A stretch of 64,000 bases of DNA from Mycobacterium shigaense (GTDB lineage Bacteria > Actinomycetota > Actinomycetes > Mycobacteriales > Mycobacteriaceae): positions 5,022,001 through 5,086,000 of the forward strand of contig NZ_AP018164.1 in the NCBI RefSeq assembly GCF_002356315.1, in the 5' to 3' direction. Position numbers and translations under genes: made by a program. This document shows, in pieces, positions 7,797 to 16,245 of the stretch. How positions within the stretch are numbered: position 1 is the stretch's first letter; every line of letters begins with the position of its first letter. The notes under the pieces are model-generated. The model had not been told where the DNA came from and did not search any database. It saw only the letters and a program-made list of their open reading frames with translations.

Positions 7797-9062
7797 CTAT
7801 GAATTCTTTGCGATCTGCCTTGTTAGCCAAGCTCTTTCCCAGAAGTTTGTGGTGTCTTCCAGGAGACTCTCGTGCGCCTCCCTCAGCACCTCACGCGCCG
7901 TGGGGTGGTCCGGATGTTCGGCGGACACGATTTCGGCGAGGTGGACGGCGTGCACGGGGCGTCCCGCGGCGAGGTGTGCGCGGGCGCGGTCGACGAGCGC
8001 ATCGGCGCCGGCGAGCTCGACGAGGTCCGCGCCGACGGCGTCGAAGCCGATCGGGTAGAGCTCGGTTGTCGACCGGTGGTGGAACCACCCCGAGTAGTTC
8101 TCCCAGATCGCGCGGACATCCCAGGCGACCTTCCCATAGCCTTGGCCCACTTCGTATTCCGCGGGCAATGCAATCTCGCGCATCAGCGTCTGGACGTCTT
8201 TGCCTGCGTTCATCCCGGCGACGGTCCGGTCGTGGATGTAGTGCAGCGCGTCGCGCAGCCTGGTCAGCTCGGCATCGATGACGTCGGCACCCGCGACCGG
8301 CGCGAAGTGGCCGGTGACCAACAGGTCGGGCCGCAGGTTGCGCACCCGCTCGACCGACGCGGCTGCAGTCAGAGCGTCGCGGTAACGATCGCCGCGCATC
8401 GTCACCAGGTTGGGGATGTGCCCGAATATCGGGCCGAAGGTGTTTCCGCACAGGCAGATTCGTTCTTCAGGCAGCCAGACCACCAAAGAGTCGGTGGTCT
8501 CGCCGCCCGGCACGGAAATCAGCTCCAGTCGCCGGCCGCCAACCTCGAGGGTGAGGGTGTCCTCGAAATCCAGATCAACGGTCGGGACGCTCTGGGCCGG
8601 AAGCTTTTTGGTACCCAGGCGGCGCTGAATGGCTTGGATGCCGGTGGCCAACGTGTCGCTGAAGGCGAAGGCGCTGCGGCTGGCCCGGTACGGCAGCAGG
8701 CGTTCGTTGTCATCGCGCCACGTGGTCCAGTTCGCTTGTGCGACAACTGTGGTATCAGGATCGCGCACGCTGTCCAGGCCGCCGACGTGGTCCACATGGC
8801 CCTGAGTGAAGATGATGTAGCGGACCGGCGAGGAGTCGACGGCGTCGAAGTTGGCGCGGTGCACCGGGCCCTCGAAGCCCATGCCGGTGTTGACGATCAC
8901 CCGGCCGTCCGCGGTGGTGAGCAGGTAGGCGTTCGACAGCCCCGGCGAACACCACAGCCCGGGAGCGACCTGTTCGGCCTGCTCGGCGGACGCCGGGCGC
9001 AAGGCGTCGGCGCCCGGCCGGCTGCGATACACCGGTTCGACCATCGCGGGTGTCTCCTTCAT
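7797..9062 (-). CDS. MBL-fold hydrolase, alkylsulfatase-like
   Basis: 421 residues with an N-terminal metallo-beta-lactamase fold (residues about 30-260) and a C-terminal alkylsulfatase-dimerisation-like helical region (WENYSGWFHHRSTTELYP). The zinc motif reads TQGHVDHVGG: the first histidine of the usual THxHxDH is glutamine. Other metal-site segments are GGETTDSLVVWLPEERICLCGN and TGHFAP. No signal peptide. ATG overlaps the stop of the upstream sulfotransferase gene (ATGA). It could hydrolyse sulfate esters, but the altered ligand means the activity should not be assumed. Confidence 0.85.
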   Translation of the reverse strand: MKETPAMVEPVYRSRPGADALRPASAEQAEQVAPGLWCSPGLSNAYLLTTADGRVIVNTGMGFEGPVHRANFDAVDSSPVRYIIFTQGHVDHVGGLDSVRDPDTTVVAQANWTTWRDDNERLLPYRASRSAFAFSDTLATGIQAIQRRLGTKKLPAQSVPTVDLDFEDTLTLEVGGRRLELISVPGGETTDSLVVWLPEERICLCGNTFGPIFGHIPNLVTMRGDRYRDALTAAASVERVRNLRPDLLVTGHFAPVAGADVIDAELTRLRDALHYIHDRTVAGMNAGKDVQTLMREIALPAEYEVGQGYGKVAWDVRAIWENYSGWFHHRSTTELYPIGFDAVGADLVELAGADALVDRARAHLAAGRPVHAVHLAEIVSAEHPDHPTAREVLREAHESLLEDTTNFWERAWLTRQIAKNS

Positions 9063-10330
9063 TCGGGGCTGACGTCGAATCTGTCGAAATAGAAGCCGAA
9101 TCGCCCCCGCAGCTCGTCGGCCGAGATTCCGAAATGCCGTTCCAGGCCGTAGCGGATCCGCCCGTGCTTGCCGCGCGGATTGTCATCCAGGTATTGCTGG
9201 AACCGCCGTCGCACCTTCGGGGTCAGCTCGATGCCGCCGCGCTGGTAAAGCCCTTCCAGCAGCGGCATCTCGTTGCCGTTGAGATGCTGGAAGCTGATGT
9301 CGATGCTGCGTTCGGCCGGCACGATGTCACGGTCACGAACACATGCGCTGAGCAGTCGGTGGACCCGGTCACTCCAGTAGTCCAGCAGCCAGGCCGGGTC
9401 AATGCTGTTCCGGCGCAGCCGATCTGAGTAAGCCATCATCGTGATCGCCGACTGGATCACCGCGACGGGATCGCGGTGCGTGAAGGCAACGGTCGCATCC
9501 GGAAACGTCGCCATCAACGGGCCGAGTTGCTCACAATGTTGTGGGCTCTTGAGCACCCACGTCCGCGGCCCGCGCAGAAATGTCAGCGCCTGCAGCACCT
9601 TCTTGAGATAGGCGTAATGACGATACTGGTCGAGCTTCAGGTAGTAGTCACGCCAATCCGGCACTTGCGCATGCCATTCCAGAACGTAGGAGGCCAGATC
9701 GAGATCGAGCAGCTCGACCTCCTCCTCGATCGCTTCGGGGAACCGGTCGTGCATGGCCGCGACCACCGGGGCGCTGGCCATCAGGGCGTCGTGTTCGGCC
9801 CTGGCGCGCGCGTAGCGCGGATCGACCCCGAAGCTGTCGGGCCCCTGGCCGCGGGCGGGTATCGGATCCTGGCTCTCCCAATACGGCAACGCGCGCCGGC
9901 GGGGATCGGCAGCAATGAGGTTCACCAGATGCGTGGTACCCGATCGCGGCATCCCGACGACGATGAAGGGCTTTTCGATCGGGATCGACTGGATCTCGGG
10001 ATAGCGTTTGAGGAGCTGGGTGAGCGACAACCGGTTGCGCAGTAACCGAACTACCCGTTGGCGCAGGGTTGAGCGGGTGAGCTCGCGAAGGCTCGTGTCG
10101 GATTCGATCGCGGCCACGTGCGCGGTCAGCCGGTCCCCGAAGCCATCGGCGTCATCTAGATCGGAGCCCACCCCGGCCTGGTCAACGGCTTCGGCAAACA
10201 TCCGGTCGATGTTCAGGTCGACGCGCTTGGCCTCGGTGAATTCCAGGACCTGACGCTGGATGTCGGTCAGCGTGGGCGAGGTCAGATCGTCGAAGTCGAT
10301 GTCCGCGATGTCGGGGCCGGCAGAGCTCAT
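9059..10330 (-). CDS. PAPS-dependent sulfotransferase family protein
   Basis: 423 residues. The 5'-phosphosulfate loop is clear at about residues 124-133 (GMPRSGTTHL), followed by the 3'-phosphate-binding segment (FTHRDPVAVIQSAITM) and a WVLKSPQH motif characteristic of the mycobacterial Sulfotransfer_3 group. An N-terminal helical extension of about 110 residues precedes the catalytic domain, as in several mycobacterial Stf-like proteins. First gene of a four-gene reverse-strand operon. Acceptor unknown; mycobacterial relatives sulfate lipids, glycolipids or small hydroxylated compounds. Confidence 0.88.
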   Translation of the reverse strand: MSSAGPDIADIDFDDLTSPTLTDIQRQVLEFTEAKRVDLNIDRMFAEAVDQAGVGSDLDDADGFGDRLTAHVAAIESDTSLRELTRSTLRQRVVRLLRNRLSLTQLLKRYPEIQSIPIEKPFIVVGMPRSGTTHLVNLIAADPRRRALPYWESQDPIPARGQGPDSFGVDPRYARARAEHDALMASAPVVAAMHDRFPEAIEEEVELLDLDLASYVLEWHAQVPDWRDYYLKLDQYRHYAYLKKVLQALTFLRGPRTWVLKSPQHCEQLGPLMATFPDATVAFTHRDPVAVIQSAITMMAYSDRLRRNSIDPAWLLDYWSDRVHRLLSACVRDRDIVPAERSIDISFQHLNGNEMPLLEGLYQRGGIELTPKVRRRFQQYLDDNPRGKHGRIRYGLERHFGISADELRGRFGFYFDRFDVSPE

Positions 10331-10418
10331 GCGACCGCCTCCTCGACCAGGTGCCGACTATTCGACGTATCACAGTAACGCCAGCGTTTCCACGGGCGTA
10401 CGCCAACCGGCGCCCGCT

Positions 10419-10805
10419 CTACAGGTTCGCCAAATCGTCTGGGACGTCGACCTTGTGTTCAAGCAGCACATCCAGCGGCACGACCTCGAGCGTGCTTTCG
10501 TGCGTGGAGGCCAACACCACCGGGGCGGCGTACCCGTCCTCATGAGCGCGCAGCCAGTTCAGCGCGGTCACGCACCAGCGATCACCCGGGAGCAGGCCGG
10601 GAAACCGGTACTCCGGGACCGGGGTCGACAGATCATTGCCGATCGAGCGCTGGTGCTCCAGAAAGTCGGCGGTCATCACGGCGCAGATGGTGTGCCGACC
10701 GCGGTCCTCGGGCCCGGTCGAGCAGCAACCGTCGCGGTAGAAACCGGTGAGCGGCTCGGTGCCGCAAGGCTGCAGCGGCCCACCTAGCACGTTGCGATCA
10801 GCCAC
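10419..10805 (-). CDS. DUF2237 family protein
   Basis: 128-residue conserved protein of unknown function. The DUF2237 signature is intact: RNVLGGPLQPCGTEPLTGFYRDGCC, then GPEDRGRHTICAVMT, GNDLSTP, FPGLLPGDRWCVTALNW and a C-terminal ATHE-like STHESTLEVVPLDVL. Conserved cysteines and histidines suggest metal or redox chemistry but no activity is known to me. GTG at 10805 is preferred over longer in-frame starts because the conserved family N-terminus begins there. Confidence 0.88.
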   Translation of the reverse strand: MADRNVLGGPLQPCGTEPLTGFYRDGCCSTGPEDRGRHTICAVMTADFLEHQRSIGNDLSTPVPEYRFPGLLPGDRWCVTALNWLRAHEDGYAAPVVLASTHESTLEVVPLDVLLEHKVDVPDDLANL

Positions 10806-10908
10806 CCGCTCAGTATCCCGCCGTTCGGGCCGCGCTGAGAAGAGGTCGCATTCGCCGCCGGATGTTGGCGAAGCCTGCGTACTTCGAGCGACATATACAG
10901 TGGGCCGG

Positions 10909-11415
10909 GTGTCGACGCCCAATCCGCCGGAATACCCGCCCGGCCCACCGCCGGAGGGGTGGCAGCCGTACGGTTATGGTCCGCAACCGGGCCCTCAATT
11001 CCCGCCGCCGTCGAGCTACCCACCTCCATCGGGCTATCGGCACCAGCCGGGCCATTCGGCGCCGCAGCCCTACCCCGGATTTCAACCCTACGGCGGTCAT
11101 CCGGGATACGCGGTCGATCCCTACGCGCCGTTCGGACGGGATCTCGCCACGGGCCTTCCCCTTTCGGATAAGTCGGCCACCACCGCCGGCCTGCTGCAGC
11201 TGTTCTTCGGCTCGTTCGGCATCGGACGCTTCTACATCGAGTCCACGCAAATCGCCGCCGCGCAGCTGGGCCTGGGGCTGCTCGGCATCGTCTTCAGCGT
11301 GTTCTGTCTCCTCGGCGTGCCGGTGCTGCTCGGCAGCATCATCTGGGGCGTAGTCGACGCGATCATGATGTTGACCGGCAACGTCAAGGACGATGAGGGC
11401 CGCAAGCTGCGTTAG
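10909..11415 (+). CDS. TM2 domain-containing membrane protein
   Basis: 168 residues: a Pro/Gly/Tyr-rich N-terminal half (PPGPPPEGWQPYGYGPQPGP) followed by a C-terminal TM2 domain with two membrane helices (TTAGLLQLFFGSFGIGRFYI; GLGLLGIVFSVFCLLGVPVLL) and the closing IIWGVVDAIMMLTG. TM2 proteins are small double-spanning proteins of uncertain role. GTG at 10909 follows TATACA (10894-10899) by about 10 nt with no ribosome binding site, so the message may be leaderless. Divergent from the DUF2237 gene. Confidence 0.85.
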   Translation: MSTPNPPEYPPGPPPEGWQPYGYGPQPGPQFPPPSSYPPPSGYRHQPGHSAPQPYPGFQPYGGHPGYAVDPYAPFGRDLATGLPLSDKSATTAGLLQLFFGSFGIGRFYIESTQIAAAQLGLGLLGIVFSVFCLLGVPVLLGSIIWGVVDAIMMLTGNVKDDEGRKLR

Positions 11416-11526
11416 CCTCCGCGCCCAAGAACCGTTGTGTCACGGCGAGATAACGATTTCAAAACATCGATCCAACGCGTGTCAATCAGCCGCTCCAGCC
11501 GCAGCAGACGGGAAAATTGGTGGCAT

Positions 11527-12660
11527 TTGATACAACGACGTACGGCACTGAAATCACCGTTGCTGCTGGCAGCGGGCATGGCACTGGCCCACACGCCTCG
11601 CGCGTCGGCCGTCGCGGATCGATGGACACCCGAGCGCGCCAACGCCTGGTATCAGTCGCAGGGCTGGCTGGTCGGTGCGAACTACGTTCCCTCGACCGCG
11701 ATCAACCAGTTCGAGATGTTCCAGGCGGGAACCTACGACCCCCAGCGCATCGACAGCGAGCTGAACCTGGCGCGGTCGCACGGGTTCAATACCATGCGGG
11801 TCTTCCTGCACGACCAACTGTGGGCCACGGATCGCCAGGGCTTCCAGGCACGCCTGGGTCAGTTTGTGGGAATCGCGGCGCGCCATCGCATCAAACCGCT
11901 TTTCGTCTTCTTCGACTCCTGTTGGGACCCGGTGCCGAAGGCCGGACCGCAGCACCCTCCGGTACCGGGTGTGCACAACTCCGGCTGGGTGCAGAGCCCG
12001 GGCGCCGAACGCCTCGGTGATCCCCGCTACGCCGCCGTCATGCAGGACTATGTCACCGGGGTGTTGACTCAGTTCCGCAATGACGACCGGGTGTTGGGAT
12101 GGGATCTGTGGAACGAACCCGATAATCCCGCCAAGGAATACCGCAAGGTCGAACGCGCGGACAAGCTGCAGCACGTAGCGGAGCTGCTGCCGCAGGTGTT
12201 CCGCTGGGCGCGCGCTGTCGATCCCGCTCAGCCGCTGACCAGCGGTGTCTGGCAAGGTGCGTGGGCGGACCGGGGCAGCCGCAGCGCGATCAGCTCGATT
12301 CAGCTCGACAACGCCGACGTGATCACGTTTCACAATTACGGCAAGCCGGCCGAGTTCGAGTCCAAGATCGGTGAGCTGGCGCCGATGGGCCGGCCGATCA
12401 TCTGCACCGAATACATGGCTCGCCCGCAGGGCAGCACCATCGAGTCGGTTCTCCCAATTGCCAAGCGGCATAACGTCGGAGCCATCAACTGGGGATTCGT
12501 TGCCGGGAAGACCCAGACTTATATCCCGTGGGATTCGTGGGATCACCCGTACACCACGCCGCCGAAACTGTGGTTCCACGACCTGGTGCTGCCCGACGGA
12601 AAGCCGTACCGGGACAGCGAGTTGCAGACGCTTCGGGGGCTCGCCGGCGCCGTTAGCTGA
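11527..12660 (+). CDS. Exported cellulase-like (GH5-type) glycoside hydrolase
   Basis: About 377 residues from a TTG start. A twin-arginine-type signal (QRRTALKSPLLLAAGMALA, ending AHTPRASA) directs export. The TIM-barrel catalytic domain has the acid/base glutamate in DLWNEPDNP and the nucleophile glutamate in IICTEYMARP, as in clan GH-A enzymes; FDSCWDPVPKAGPQ and FHNYGKP are also typical. Likely polysaccharide or glycoside cleavage in the periplasm or outside the cell; substrate unknown. The frame is open back to a GTG at 11437, which would add 30 Arg/Ser-rich residues; the start is uncertain. Confidence 0.8.
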   Translation: MIQRRTALKSPLLLAAGMALAHTPRASAVADRWTPERANAWYQSQGWLVGANYVPSTAINQFEMFQAGTYDPQRIDSELNLARSHGFNTMRVFLHDQLWATDRQGFQARLGQFVGIAARHRIKPLFVFFDSCWDPVPKAGPQHPPVPGVHNSGWVQSPGAERLGDPRYAAVMQDYVTGVLTQFRNDDRVLGWDLWNEPDNPAKEYRKVERADKLQHVAELLPQVFRWARAVDPAQPLTSGVWQGAWADRGSRSAISSIQLDNADVITFHNYGKPAEFESKIGELAPMGRPIICTEYMARPQGSTIESVLPIAKRHNVGAINWGFVAGKTQTYIPWDSWDHPYTTPPKLWFHDLVLPDGKPYRDSELQTLRGLAGAVS

Positions 12661-12662
12661 CC

Positions 12663-12923
12663 CTATGCGGCCCTCGGACCACGCACGTCAGGTGCGAGGG
12701 CGACCCCGGAACGTAGCGGCGTGACGCGGGCCAACTCGGTGACGTCGTGTTCGGCGGGATGCTCGATGTTGCGGTGGACGTACCAGATCGCGGCGATGGC
12801 GACGCCCGCCGCGCCCAGGGCCAGAACAACGGCGATGTCGCCGAGGGCCAGCAGAATGACGATTCCGGCGAGAATCCAGACGGCCTCGCCGATTGGGTAG
12901 CGCCCCTTGGGATTTTGCAACAT
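12663..12923 (-). CDS. Small two-helix membrane protein
   Basis: 86 residues. Two adjoining hydrophobic stretches (GEAVWILAGIVILLALGD and IAVVLALGAAGVAIAAIWYV) span residues about 12-48, followed by a His-containing soluble tail (HRNIEHPAEHDVTELARV). No family recognised. ATG at 12923 is preferred because the conserved-looking MLQNPKGRYPIGEAVW segment begins there; upstream in-frame codons look non-coding. Convergent with the glycoside hydrolase gene, whose stop is 2 bp away. Confidence 0.6.
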   Translation of the reverse strand: MLQNPKGRYPIGEAVWILAGIVILLALGDIAVVLALGAAGVAIAAIWYVHRNIEHPAEHDVTELARVTPLRSGVALAPDVRGPRAA

Positions 12924-13057
12924 GTCGGCCTCACTCAACAATCCATTCGCCGTTAAAGTCGGCGCATACGGCTGCAACGCGTGAGCGACACGAAAGCTGC
13001 CCGTCTGCCCAGACCGGTGACCCATTTCACTACCGGCCCGCACACACCGCCCTGCGG

Positions 13058-13954
13058 TTACTCCGGATAGTCGCCGATTTCCAGATCCTCGAGCAGGCTC
13101 GGATGGGTGGGCGCCCAGTCGAATCGCTGGCGCGTCAGCGCGCTGGACGACGGCTGATCGGCGGCGAAGATGGCGCCGAGCGGTCCGAAGTCTTCGGCGG
13201 GAGCGGAGGCGACAGGCACGCCGAGGCGGCGGCCGATCACCTCGGCGATCGCTCGCATCGGGTCGCCCTCGTCACCCACTGCGTGCAGTACCGAGCCGGG
13301 CGGTGCCTCTTCGAGAGCGATGCGGAACAACGCGGCGGCATCCTCGCGATGGACGGCGAGCCACCGCTGTGTGCCGTCGCCGACGTAGGCCGACACACCG
13401 CTGCGTCGCGCGGCCTGGATCAGGAGACTGGCAAAACCGTATCGCCCGCCTGCGTCATGCACCGACCGCGGTAGCCGTACCACCGACGATCGGACGCCGC
13501 GCTCGGCCAGGTCGACGACGAACTGACCGGTGCGGCCGCGGCCGGCCACGGGGCCCTCGGTCATGAACGGATCGGTCTCGGTACTCGGTCGGCCGGGCGC
13601 CGCCGGGGTGCCGTTCGCCAGAACGAGAGGTTTACCCGTCTCGACGAGCGCTTCGCCGATCGCGGCGACCGCGCGGGCTTCGTCGCCGACGGCGTCCCCT
13701 GTGCTGTTGAAGTCCTGGGGCAACGTGAAGTCGTGGGAGAACGCGAGGTAGGCGACACCGTCGGCATCGATCGCCTTTTGCAGCACGTCGAGGTCGGCGA
13801 CGTCGCCGCGCAACGGCTCTGCGCCGAGGCGGCTGATCCTCGCGGCCGAGGACTCGGATCGGGCCAGTCCCACGACGTGATGACCAGCCGCGATGAGGTG
13901 TGTGACGACGGCCGACCCGATTCCACCGCTGGCACCGGTGACGAATATGCGCAT
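13058..13954 (-). CDS. NAD(P)-dependent epimerase/dehydratase-like oxidoreductase
   Basis: 298-residue extended/atypical SDR. The N-terminal nucleotide loop is MRIFVTGASGGIGSAVVTHL, followed by GLARSESSAARISRLGAE and a distinctive EDAAALFRIALEEAPPGSVLHAVGDEG. The usual YxxxK pair is not evident; the region instead reads PVAGRGRTGQFV, so it may belong to the NmrA-like or atypical group. It is divergently transcribed from a TetR gene with only about 24 bp between the two starts, so one operator region must serve both, and this gene is the probable target of that regulator. Confidence 0.82.
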   Translation of the reverse strand: MRIFVTGASGGIGSAVVTHLIAAGHHVVGLARSESSAARISRLGAEPLRGDVADLDVLQKAIDADGVAYLAFSHDFTLPQDFNSTGDAVGDEARAVAAIGEALVETGKPLVLANGTPAAPGRPSTETDPFMTEGPVAGRGRTGQFVVDLAERGVRSSVVRLPRSVHDAGGRYGFASLLIQAARRSGVSAYVGDGTQRWLAVHREDAAALFRIALEEAPPGSVLHAVGDEGDPMRAIAEVIGRRLGVPVASAPAEDFGPLGAIFAADQPSSSALTRQRFDWAPTHPSLLEDLEIGDYPE

Positions 13955-13978
13955 GAATGACTTCCTTCGGTGATGCGG

Positions 13979-14551
13979 ATGGCTCGCTGGCAACCCGACG
14001 CGCGCGAACGCTTGGTCGCGGCGGCGCTGGAGTTGTTCAACGAACGCGGATACGACGAGACGACGGTCGCGCAGATCGCCGAGCGGGCGGGCCTCACGAA
14101 GAGCACCTTCCTTCGGCACTTCCCCGACAAACGCGACGTGCTGGCGGCGGGCCAGGATGCCCTCGCGCGGCTGATGCGCGAGGGCATCGCCGCGGCGCCA
14201 GCCGACGCGACCCCACTGGACACCGTGTGCTCCGGTCTGAAGTCAGCCGCGGCGGCGTTCACGCCGGATAAACGGGAGTTCGCGCCAAGGTTGCAAGCGA
14301 TGGTCGCGACCAGTGCCGAGCTACAGGAGCGCTACGCACTCAAACAGATCGGACTTGCCCTCGCAATGGCCGAGGCGCTGCAAACCCGGGGCATACCGGG
14401 CCCGACGGCCGCGTTGGCCGCCGAGCTCGGGGCGCTGGCGTTCAAGACCGCCTATGCCCGCTGGATAGAACCGGACGAAACCCGGAACCTGGGCACCCTC
14501 GCGTGCGAGGCGCTACGTGAATTACACAGCGCCGCAGCCAATCTTGGCTGA
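13979..14551 (+). CDS. TetR family transcriptional regulator
   Basis: About 190 residues. Helix-turn-helix domain at residues about 8-55 (RERLVAAALELFNERGYDETTVAQIAERAGLTKSTFLRHFPDKRDVL). The C-terminal effector domain (AFTPDKREFAPRLQAMVATSAELQERYALKQ) is of the type found in many actinobacterial regulators. In-frame alternative starts are GTG 13970 and ATG 13973. Adjacent divergent oxidoreductase at 13058-13954 is the likely regulated gene. The very short intergenic gap suggests leaderless or near-leaderless transcripts and mutual operator overlap. Confidence 0.88.
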   Translation: MARWQPDARERLVAAALELFNERGYDETTVAQIAERAGLTKSTFLRHFPDKRDVLAAGQDALARLMREGIAAAPADATPLDTVCSGLKSAAAAFTPDKREFAPRLQAMVATSAELQERYALKQIGLALAMAEALQTRGIPGPTAALAAELGALAFKTAYARWIEPDETRNLGTLACEALRELHSAAANLG

Positions 14552-14699
14552 CTCAGTGCTCCATGAGACCGGGCAGAGGTTCCGCCTCGGTCAGCCAATC
14601 GCGACCCGCCCTGGCGCGCCGTCGCTGGTGCTCAACATCAACTTCACCGGCGAGGTTCCCAAAGTCTACTTCGCATATCGTCCACCCTGCCGCCGCGCC

Positions 14700-14866
14700 A
14701 CCCGGTGTTGTCGGACGTTTTAGCGCTGCAGCGGATGTTGGGCCACCAGAGCGCGAAGGTCACGCTCGATACCTACAGCGACTTGTTTGACGACGATCTC
14801 TATGTCGTCGCCACGAAGCTGGATGACCGGTATTCGCCTGAGGTTGCGGCCAAACTGTGGCCATAA
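14700..14866 (+). pseudogene. C-terminal remnant of a tyrosine-recombinase (phage-type) integrase
   Basis: Frame 2 reads VLSDVLALQRMLGHQSAKVT, then LDTYSDLFDDDL to a TAA at 14864. This is the end of a tyrosine recombinase: the LQRMLGH box with its active-site histidine and the TLDTYSDLF helix carrying the catalytic tyrosine. Nothing upstream in any frame restores the box I arginine or a start codon, so the element is a dead 3' fragment. M. tuberculosis has an integrase fragment (Rv3751) at the same place next to tadA. The 14552-14699 stretch shows no other recognisable coding. Confidence 0.8.
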
Positions 14867-14936
14867 GCCATTCAGGCGCAACCTTAGGAAACCTGGAAAT
14901 GCGTCTCTTCCTGCGATTTCTCGCCGAGAGCTTTGG

Positions 14937-15023
14937 CGGTGGCGGAGGGATTTGAACCCTCGGACGGTTTTAGCCGTCACACGCTTTCGAGGCGTGCTCC
15001 TTAGGCCGCTCGGACACACCACC
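14937..15023 (-). tRNA. tRNA-Ser (anticodon CGA)
   Basis: 87-nt class II tRNA on the reverse strand. Acceptor arms GGTGGTG and CGCCACC pair with one G-T; the anticodon stem-loop CACGC-CTCGAAA-GCGTG gives anticodon CGA; a long variable arm (GACGGCTAAAACCGTC) is typical of serine; T-loop GGTTCAAATCC. The discriminator G is followed by an encoded CCA. The integrase remnant ends 70 bp downstream of its 3' end, so this gene probably served as the attachment site. Confidence 0.96.
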
Positions 15024-15052
15024 GCCGAGCAGCTTACAGAAGGAACCGCCTC

Positions 15053-15514
15053 TCACCCCAATCGCTGGCGCGCGAAGAACGCCTCCAGCGGCGCAGCGCA
15101 CTCCCGCGCGAGCACGCCGCCGCGCACCTGCGGGCGGTGATTGAGCCGGCGGTCACGCACCACATCCCACAGCGAACCGACCGCACCCGTCTTGGGCTCC
15201 CAGGCGCCGAACACCAGCCGCGCGACGCGCGCCAGCACCAACGCGCCCGCGCACATCGTGCACGGCTCGACGGTGACCGCCAGGGTCGTGCCTTCCAGCC
15301 GCCACCCGTCACCGAGCACGGCGGCGGCGGTGCGTATCGCCAGGATCTCCGCGTGCGCGGTCGGATCACCAAGGGCCTCACGGGCATTAACGGCCCGGGC
15401 GAGTTCGGTTCCGTCCGGCCCCAAGATCACCGCACCGATCGGCACGTCCCGGGAACCCGCGGTCATCGCGGTCGACAGTGCGGCACGGATCAGATCCTCG
15501 TCGGTGGTGCTCAC
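15053..15514 (-). CDS. tadA: tRNA adenosine(34) deaminase TadA
   Basis: Deaminates adenosine 34 to inosine in tRNA-Arg(ACG), whose gene lies at 42419-42491 of this window. 153 residues, the length of mycobacterial Rv3752c. Zinc and catalytic residues are His54 and Glu56 (AHAEILAI) and Cys85/Cys88 (EPCTMCAGA). GTG at 15514 (VSTTDEDLIRAAL) is chosen over the longer frame because it matches the family N-terminus. Followed on the same strand by the deaminase-associated protein gene at 15621-16142, which lies upstream in the transcript. Confidence 0.93.
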   Translation of the reverse strand: MSTTDEDLIRAALSTAMTAGSRDVPIGAVILGPDGTELARAVNAREALGDPTAHAEILAIRTAAAVLGDGWRLEGTTLAVTVEPCTMCAGALVLARVARLVFGAWEPKTGAVGSLWDVVRDRRLNHRPQVRGGVLARECAAPLEAFFARQRLG

Positions 15515-15620
15515 CGACCCAGTCTGACGGCGGCGACCCGCTTCGCCCAGCTGGGTCATTCGCGGCGACCCGCGGCGCCCGGCGCGGCCGCGCTTGCGAT
15601 CGCCACGGCCGCGCTCGCGA

Positions 15621-16142
15621 TCACCGACCCAAGCGGTCGATCACCGCCGACAGCTGATCGGCGAAGCCCATCTCGCGGGCGATGCGGCCCAGCTGCTCGT
15701 CGGCATACAGGTCGGTCTCGTCGAGAATGACGCCCAGCACCGCCTCGGGCAGGCCGATGTCGGACAGCAATCCGAGGTCACCCTCCTCGAACGGCTCGGA
15801 CTCCTCGAGGTCTTCGGGATCGATGTCGGCGTCCAAGTTATCCAGGACCTCGGCGGCGATGTCGTAGTCGAGCGCCGCGGTGGCATCGGAGAGCAGCAAC
15901 CGGGTCCCCGACGGCGCGGGACGCACGATGACGAAGAATTCGTCGTCGACATCGAGCAGCCCGAAGACCGCTCCCGCGCTGCGCAGTTCACGCAATTCCG
16001 TCTCGGCGGCGCTCAGACTGGTCAGCGCCTTGGGTCCCATGACGGAACAGCGCCACTGGCCCTCTTCCCTGACGACGGCGACACCAAAGCCGTCCGGCGC
16101 GTCCGCGGCCGGGCCCTGCGCTGAGGCCCGTTGTGATCCCAT
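15621..16142 (-). CDS. tRNA adenosine deaminase-associated protein
   Basis: 173 residues, orthologue of Rv3753c. Acidic protein with no catalytic motif; segments FGVAVVREEGQWRCSVMG, then ELRSAGAVFGLLDVDDEFFVIVRP and a long Asp/Glu-rich stretch (DNLDADIDPEDLEESEPFEEGD). It is regularly found directly upstream of tadA in actinobacteria, hence the name, but I know of no experiment proving the link. The gap of about 106 bp to tadA has no obvious terminator, so co-transcription is likely. Divergent from tyrA. Confidence 0.88.
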   Translation of the reverse strand: MGSQRASAQGPAADAPDGFGVAVVREEGQWRCSVMGPKALTSLSAAETELRELRSAGAVFGLLDVDDEFFVIVRPAPSGTRLLLSDATAALDYDIAAEVLDNLDADIDPEDLEESEPFEEGDLGLLSDIGLPEAVLGVILDETDLYADEQLGRIAREMGFADQLSAVIDRLGR

Positions 16143-16245
16143 GGGCGCCTACGCTAGTCGCCGACCAGGCCGCTTGACCAGATAAGGCCCACTCGGCGCG
16201 CCACCTGAGAGCAGCGCTTCGGGCGAACTGTGCCAACCTTGCACT

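Noticed and set aside
13950..13977. CGCAT...ATGCG as a TetR operator between divergent genes
   Set aside because: Only 5-bp arms around the two start codons, expected by chance since both starts contain CAT/ATG.
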